This document shows positions 61,185 through 64,000 of a stretch of DNA of 64,000 nucleotides, in pieces (the stretch's first letter is position 1; each line of letters opens with the position of its first letter). The notes under the pieces are model-generated. The model saw only the letters and a list, made by a program, of their open reading frames with translations. It ran no database searches and was not told the DNA's origin. Source of the DNA: FEN-1139 sp038207155 (GTDB lineage: Bacteria; Myxococcota_A; Polyangia; Polyangiales; Polyangiaceae); assembly GCA_038207155.1 (NCBI GenBank), contig JBBRAB010000001.1, positions 124,001-188,000 on the forward strand, written 5' to 3'. The position numbers and the translations under genes were made by a program.

Positions 61185-61277
61185 ACCCCAGATCGGACCA
61201 CTCGGGCCCATGGAGCCTGGCGGTCGGCCACCCGAGCTGCCCGCGCAGTTCTCGTTCCCTGATCGTCACAGGAGGCA

Positions 61278-61305
61278 TCGACCGCGGCGCTCTCTTTGCT
61301 ATCCT
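61278..61305 (+). promoter_or_regulatory. Promoter of tRNA-Gln
   Basis: TCGACC (61278-61283), a 16-base spacer and TGC-TATCCT (-10 at 61300-61305). The expected start lies about eight bases before the mature tRNA 5' end, leaving a short leader for RNase P. Confidence 0.55.
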
Positions 61306-61319
61306 CCGCCTCGCCTCAC

Positions 61320-61390
61320 TCCGGCGTCGTCTAAGGGCAGGACAAGGGACTTTGAATCCCTGAATCATGGTTCGAATCCATGCGCCGGAA
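61320..61390 (+). tRNA. tRNA-Gln(TTG)
   Basis: A full cloverleaf: acceptor stem TCCGGCG/CGCCGGA (7 bp), D stem GTCT/GGAC, anticodon stem AGGGA/TCCCT with loop CTTTGAA and anticodon TTG at 61352-61354, and T stem CATGG/CCATG with loop TTCGAAT. The discriminator is A and the next bases are CCT, so CCA is not fully encoded and must be added. Confidence 0.96.
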
Positions 61391-61447
61391 CCTCCGATAA
61401 ATTGCCCAGTCGGAGGTACCTCGCCCTCGGCACTGCCAAGGCGAGGT
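61391..61447 (+). terminator. Two back-to-back hairpins after tRNA-Gln
   Basis: CCTCCGA/TCGGAGG (61391-61397 and 61410-61416), then ACCTCGCC/GGCGAGGT (61418-61425 and 61440-61447) with an inner GGC/GCC pair. Both stems are perfect and begin at the base after the tRNA. No T tract follows. They may serve in termination or in 3' processing. The 186 bases after them, up to the sigma factor gene, show nothing recognised. Confidence 0.65.
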
Positions 61448-61633
61448 CTGAGCCTGACGGCCTCGCTCCCCGCGTGGACTTGCCACGAGTTCGAAGCGGC
61501 CGGCGCGCTGCGCGGACGACGTTGGCGCAACCTGCGGAACTTCTTGCTGACGCGTCTGTCGGAATAGTGCAGAAGGGAGCTTACCCAGGTCGGCTAACGA
61601 CAGGTTTCGGGTTAGCCTCGACTGGGCGCAAGC

Positions 61634-62230
61634 ATGAACGACAACGAGCGCCGATTCATCGAGCGACTGCAGCAGCGGGACGAGCGAGCTTTCAATGAGC
61701 TCGTGGAAACCTATGGTCCGCGCGTCTATCGGCTTGTCTACCGCATGCTCGGCCGACGTGAAGAAGCCGAGGACATGGCCCAAGAGGTTTTCGTTCAAGT
61801 CTTCAAGGCCATTTCCCAGTTCCGCGGAGACTCTCGACTCAGTACGTGGATCTATCGCGTCGCGGTCAACCTCTGTAAGAACCGCACCAAATACCTGGCA
61901 CGTCGCCACGACGACGCGCAGGACGCGCTCGATGCCGTGGCCGAGCATGAGCCTTTGCACGAGGCCAAAGGGGTCACGAGCGCGGACGTGAGTCGCCCGG
62001 ACCATTTGGTGGAAGGCATGCAGGTGGAGGCGATCGTTCGCTACTGCATCGCGTCGCTCGATCCCGACTTCCGTGAGGCGCTGGTCCTGCGTGACGTCGA
62101 GAACCTGAGCTACGACGAAATCGTTGAGATCACTGGAGTGGCCGAAGGCACGGTGAAGAGTCGTATTCACCGCGGTCGACTCGCGCTCAAACAACTCGTG
62201 GAACGCGCCCTGGGAGAGAGCATCTCATGA
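61634..62230 (+). CDS. ECF-type RNA polymerase sigma factor
   Basis: A 198-residue sigma-70-family factor of the RpoE/ECF group. Region 2 is clear (RLVYRMLGRREEAEDMAQEVFVQVFKAISQFRGDSRLSTWIYRVAVNLCKNR). Region 4 is LDPDFREALVLRDVENLSYDEIVEITGVAEGTVKSRIHRGRLALKQL. A longer region 2-4 linker (about 95-125) is present. ECF factors direct RNA polymerase to stress or envelope genes. It overlaps the next gene by four bases (ATGA). The ATG is preceded by no strong ribosome-binding site. Confidence 0.92.
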   Translation: MNDNERRFIERLQQRDERAFNELVETYGPRVYRLVYRMLGRREEAEDMAQEVFVQVFKAISQFRGDSRLSTWIYRVAVNLCKNRTKYLARRHDDAQDALDAVAEHEPLHEAKGVTSADVSRPDHLVEGMQVEAIVRYCIASLDPDFREALVLRDVENLSYDEIVEITGVAEGTVKSRIHRGRLALKQLVERALGESIS

Positions 62231-62568
62231 TCGACGAGCGAGACCCTGCGGAACCAGCCCTGGATGACGCGAGTGAGGCTCGCCTGCGTAACCTGATGCA
62301 GGGAGCGTTCTCGACACCCGAGCGGGATAACTCGCCTGATGTCTTGCGCGGCGTGCAGCAGAAACTGCGCGACCGTAGCGGTGGCAAGTTCTACACGGAC
62401 GGCTGGAGCACCATCCGCCACGCCCCGATTTCGACCTTCCTCGTCACCGGCCTGGCGATGCTCGTCCTCATGCTGTTCGTCGTGTTCGCCCTCGCTCCCC
62501 TGTCGGGGCGAGCGGAGCGGGTGCGTAACGAGCCGGCCCCGGTCGAGCTCGTGACCCCATCGAACTGA
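62227..62568 (+). CDS. Single-span membrane protein, likely anti-sigma partner
   Basis: A 113-residue protein with a cytosolic acidic N-terminus (about 1-65, DDASEARLRNLMQGAFSTPERDNSPDVLRGVQQKLRDRSGGKF), one transmembrane helix (about 69-92, PISTFLVTGLAMLVLMLFVVFAL) and a short outside tail. It overlaps the sigma factor by four bases. The position and layout fit an anti-sigma factor. It lacks the Cys/His zinc motif of ZAS-type anti-sigma factors, and no extracytoplasmic sensor domain is present. Confidence 0.7.
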   Translation: MIDERDPAEPALDDASEARLRNLMQGAFSTPERDNSPDVLRGVQQKLRDRSGGKFYTDGWSTIRHAPISTFLVTGLAMLVLMLFVVFALAPLSGRAERVRNEPAPVELVTPSN

Positions 62569-62665
62569 CGGCGGGCGCCGCCTGACCACCAACCGGCCCT
62601 CAGACGGGTAGCCATTTCTCGGGCGAAGTCGTGAGATTCCTCGCGCCCGGGGAACCGAAATCCCA

Positions 62666-62706
62666 GGTGACACCGGTGGGCCGGCTGTTCGTCCACATTT
62701 GTCACC
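62666..62706. promoter_or_regulatory. Inverted repeat upstream of the histidine kinase
   Basis: GGTGACA (62666-62672) and TGTCACC (62700-62706) form a perfect 7-bp inverted repeat separated by 27 bases, in the 186-base gap after the anti-sigma-like gene. It could be a dimer binding site for the regulator of the kinase operon. No clear -35/-10 pair is visible. Confidence 0.35.
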
Positions 62707-62754
62707 ATTAAGGAACGTCGCGTTGGGTCGTCCTTGTTAGTCGCTTCTCTGCTC

Positions 62755-64000
62755 ATGACTCAACCCCTCCCCCATCAGCCTCTTCTGGAGACCGATGAGC
62801 GGTGCCGCGCTCGCCTCGCACGTCAGCTCGGCATGCGCATGCTCGGCGTCAATGGCGCCCTGTGGGCGATTGCTGTCGTCGAGCTTGGAAGGCAGGCGCC
62901 GATCGCCATGGCTCTCGGCTTGGCGATCTTGGCCGCACAAGCGCTGATCTTCGTCCGCACCAAGGCGCCGCCTTCGCTGCGAGCTGCCGCAGTGCTCGTA
63001 CCCCTGACGCTGAGCTTTGCGCTCGCCCTCACCGGCACGGGCGCCTCGCTCCTGACCGGCATCGTGGCAATCAGTCTGTGCCTGACTGTGCTCGTGCTCT
63101 GGGGAACGCCCGAATCCGTCGCTGTGGGGCTGCTTTGCTCCGCGGGACTCGTGCTGGACTGGCGATTCCCCTCGGAATTTCGGGGGGTCCGGCTGGTCTT
63201 CGCGGCGCTGCCGCGTGGCGAGAGTGCAGTCCTGCTTGGCGCTGCCTCGTTTGGTCACTTCCTCTTTAGCATGGCCGCGCTGCGTTCGATGTTGCTGAGT
63301 CTGCGTCGCGCCGTGGCCAGCGCCGAACAGCTGGCGCTTCGCCTGAAGGAGGAAGACGACGCTCATCGACGCGATCTCAGCGAGCTCAATGCAACGCGCG
63401 AGCGCATGACCCGCGACGAGAAACTGAATCTTGTTGGACGCGTCGTGGGCGGATTTGCCCATGATTTGAACAATCACCTGACGGTGATCCTGGCAAACGT
63501 TCAGAGTATCTCACCCGACGAGCACGTCGACGCCTCCCTGTGCGACGACGTCTGTGCGGCGACTCAGAACGCGTCGCTGCTGGTGCGGCGACTGCTCACC
63601 TTCGGACGACGAGGAGACCGGCGAGTCGAACCCCTTGAGCTAGTTGGGGCGTTGAAATCGACGGCTCGCGTGCTGCGTCGTCTGGTCGGTGCCGATATCG
63701 CGCTGGCGGTGGAGCTTCAGGTCGAGAGCGCCTGGGCCATGCTCGATCCGGCCGAGTTCGAACAGGTCGTGTTCAACCTTGTCCTGAACGCGAGGGATGC
63801 CCTTGGAGCAGGTGGTCAGATCGATGTCTCGCTCGCGGAGGCTGAAAACGGCGGTTACACGCTGGCGGTGTCGGACAACGGCTCCGGTATGGATTCAGCG
63901 ACCATCTCCCGCGTGTTTGAGCCCTTCTTCTCAACTAAGGAGGCTCAGGGTGGCACTGGCTTGGGCCTGGCCAATGTTCGCGACATCGTGAACGACGCCA
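62755..64000 (+). CDS. Membrane sensor histidine kinase, C-terminus beyond the window
   Basis: The first 415 codons of a kinase that runs off the right edge. About six hydrophobic segments span 28-190 (WAIAVVEL, MALGLAILAAQALIFV, VLVPLTLSFALALTG, LTGIVAISLCLTVLVLWG and others), with no large periplasmic sensor. A coiled coil leads to the H box VVGGFAHDLNNHLTVI (phospho-acceptor His), the N box NLVLNARDALGAGG, DNGSGMD (G1) and GTGLGLANVRDIV (G2). The opening is similar to NtrB-like kinases with FAHDLNN. The start is the ATG at 62755. Any receiver domain or partner regulator lies beyond the edge. Confidence 0.9.
   Translation, partial: MTQPLPHQPLLETDERCRARLARQLGMRMLGVNGALWAIAVVELGRQAPIAMALGLAILAAQALIFVRTKAPPSLRAAAVLVPLTLSFALALTGTGASLLTGIVAISLCLTVLVLWGTPESVAVGLLCSAGLVLDWRFPSEFRGVRLVFAALPRGESAVLLGAASFGHFLFSMAALRSMLLSLRRAVASAEQLALRLKEEDDAHRRDLSELNATRERMTRDEKLNLVGRVVGGFAHDLNNHLTVILANVQSISPDEHVDASLCDDVCAATQNASLLVRRLLTFGRRGDRRVEPLELVGALKSTARVLRRLVGADIALAVELQVESAWAMLDPAEFEQVVFNLVLNARDALGAGGQIDVSLAEAENGGYTLAVSDNGSGMDSATISRVFEPFFSTKEAQGGTGLGLANVRDIVNDA

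Noticed and set aside
1..64000. Mobile elements, phage genes, CRISPR arrays and defence systems
   Set aside because: No transposase, integrase, terminal repeats, cas genes, restriction or toxin genes were found in either strand.

Overview
The window is very GC-rich chromosomal DNA, densely coded, with frequent GTG starts and four-base GTGA/ATGA overlaps. The gene content points to a myxobacterium (Myxococcota, probably Polyangia-like). It includes eukaryote-like Ser/Thr kinases (one fused to cyclase-like, ATPase and TPR parts), many lipoproteins, FG-GAP and GYF/GAF proteins, PilZ, a bifunctional OlsF-type acyltransferase and large TPR proteins. This placement comes from gene content alone. 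I saw no phage, insertion sequence, integrase, CRISPR array or rRNA.

Layout. 0-11 kb: the N-terminus of a TldD-type protease at the left edge, a HemJ-like membrane protein, a long TPR protein, fabZ-skp, a double cyclic-nucleotide-binding protein, an FG-GAP lipoprotein, hrcA, an extensin/M15-like exported protein and a response regulator. 11-20 kb: a four-gene overlapping operon (valS, prmA, an ArnT-like glycosyltransferase, a GT2 glycosyltransferase) and a DsbA-family lipoprotein behind a long leader and before two strong hairpins. 20-33 kb: a hemerythrin protein, a CobA-HemD fusion, a GYF/GAF protein, a small lipoprotein, a fused two-in-one ABC exporter, a methyltransferase, a very long Omp85 protein and a phosphodiester glycosidase coupled to mutM. 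34-44 kb: the giant kinase, pcrA with a small TPR gene, a likely pseudokinase and a membrane protein. 44-49 kb: grpE-dnaK facing dnaA-pilZ, with a candidate origin region upstream of dnaA. 49-57 kb: an outer-membrane protein with a 46-bp duplication at its 3' end, a frame-broken lipoprotein, a metallophosphoesterase, an OlsF-type acyltransferase, a flippase-like protein and two unknown coupled genes. 57-64 kb: ccmE-hemE-hemY, tRNA-Gln(TTG), an ECF sigma factor with a membrane partner, and a histidine kinase running off the right edge.

Themes. Tetrapyrrole genes recur (hemJ-like, cobA-hemD, ccmE, hemE, hemY) but are scattered. Envelope biogenesis is the other main theme (fabZ, skp, Omp85, ArnT-like, OlsF, flippase). 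Housekeeping and stress genes (dnaA, dnaK, grpE, hrcA, pcrA, mutM) sit among them. The most interesting signals are a CxxxY-type CcmE, a 21-bp perfect inverted repeat inside that same gene, -10-like boxes only 6-10 bases before many start codons, the asymmetric fused ABC exporter, and the duplication plus broken gene near 50 kb.
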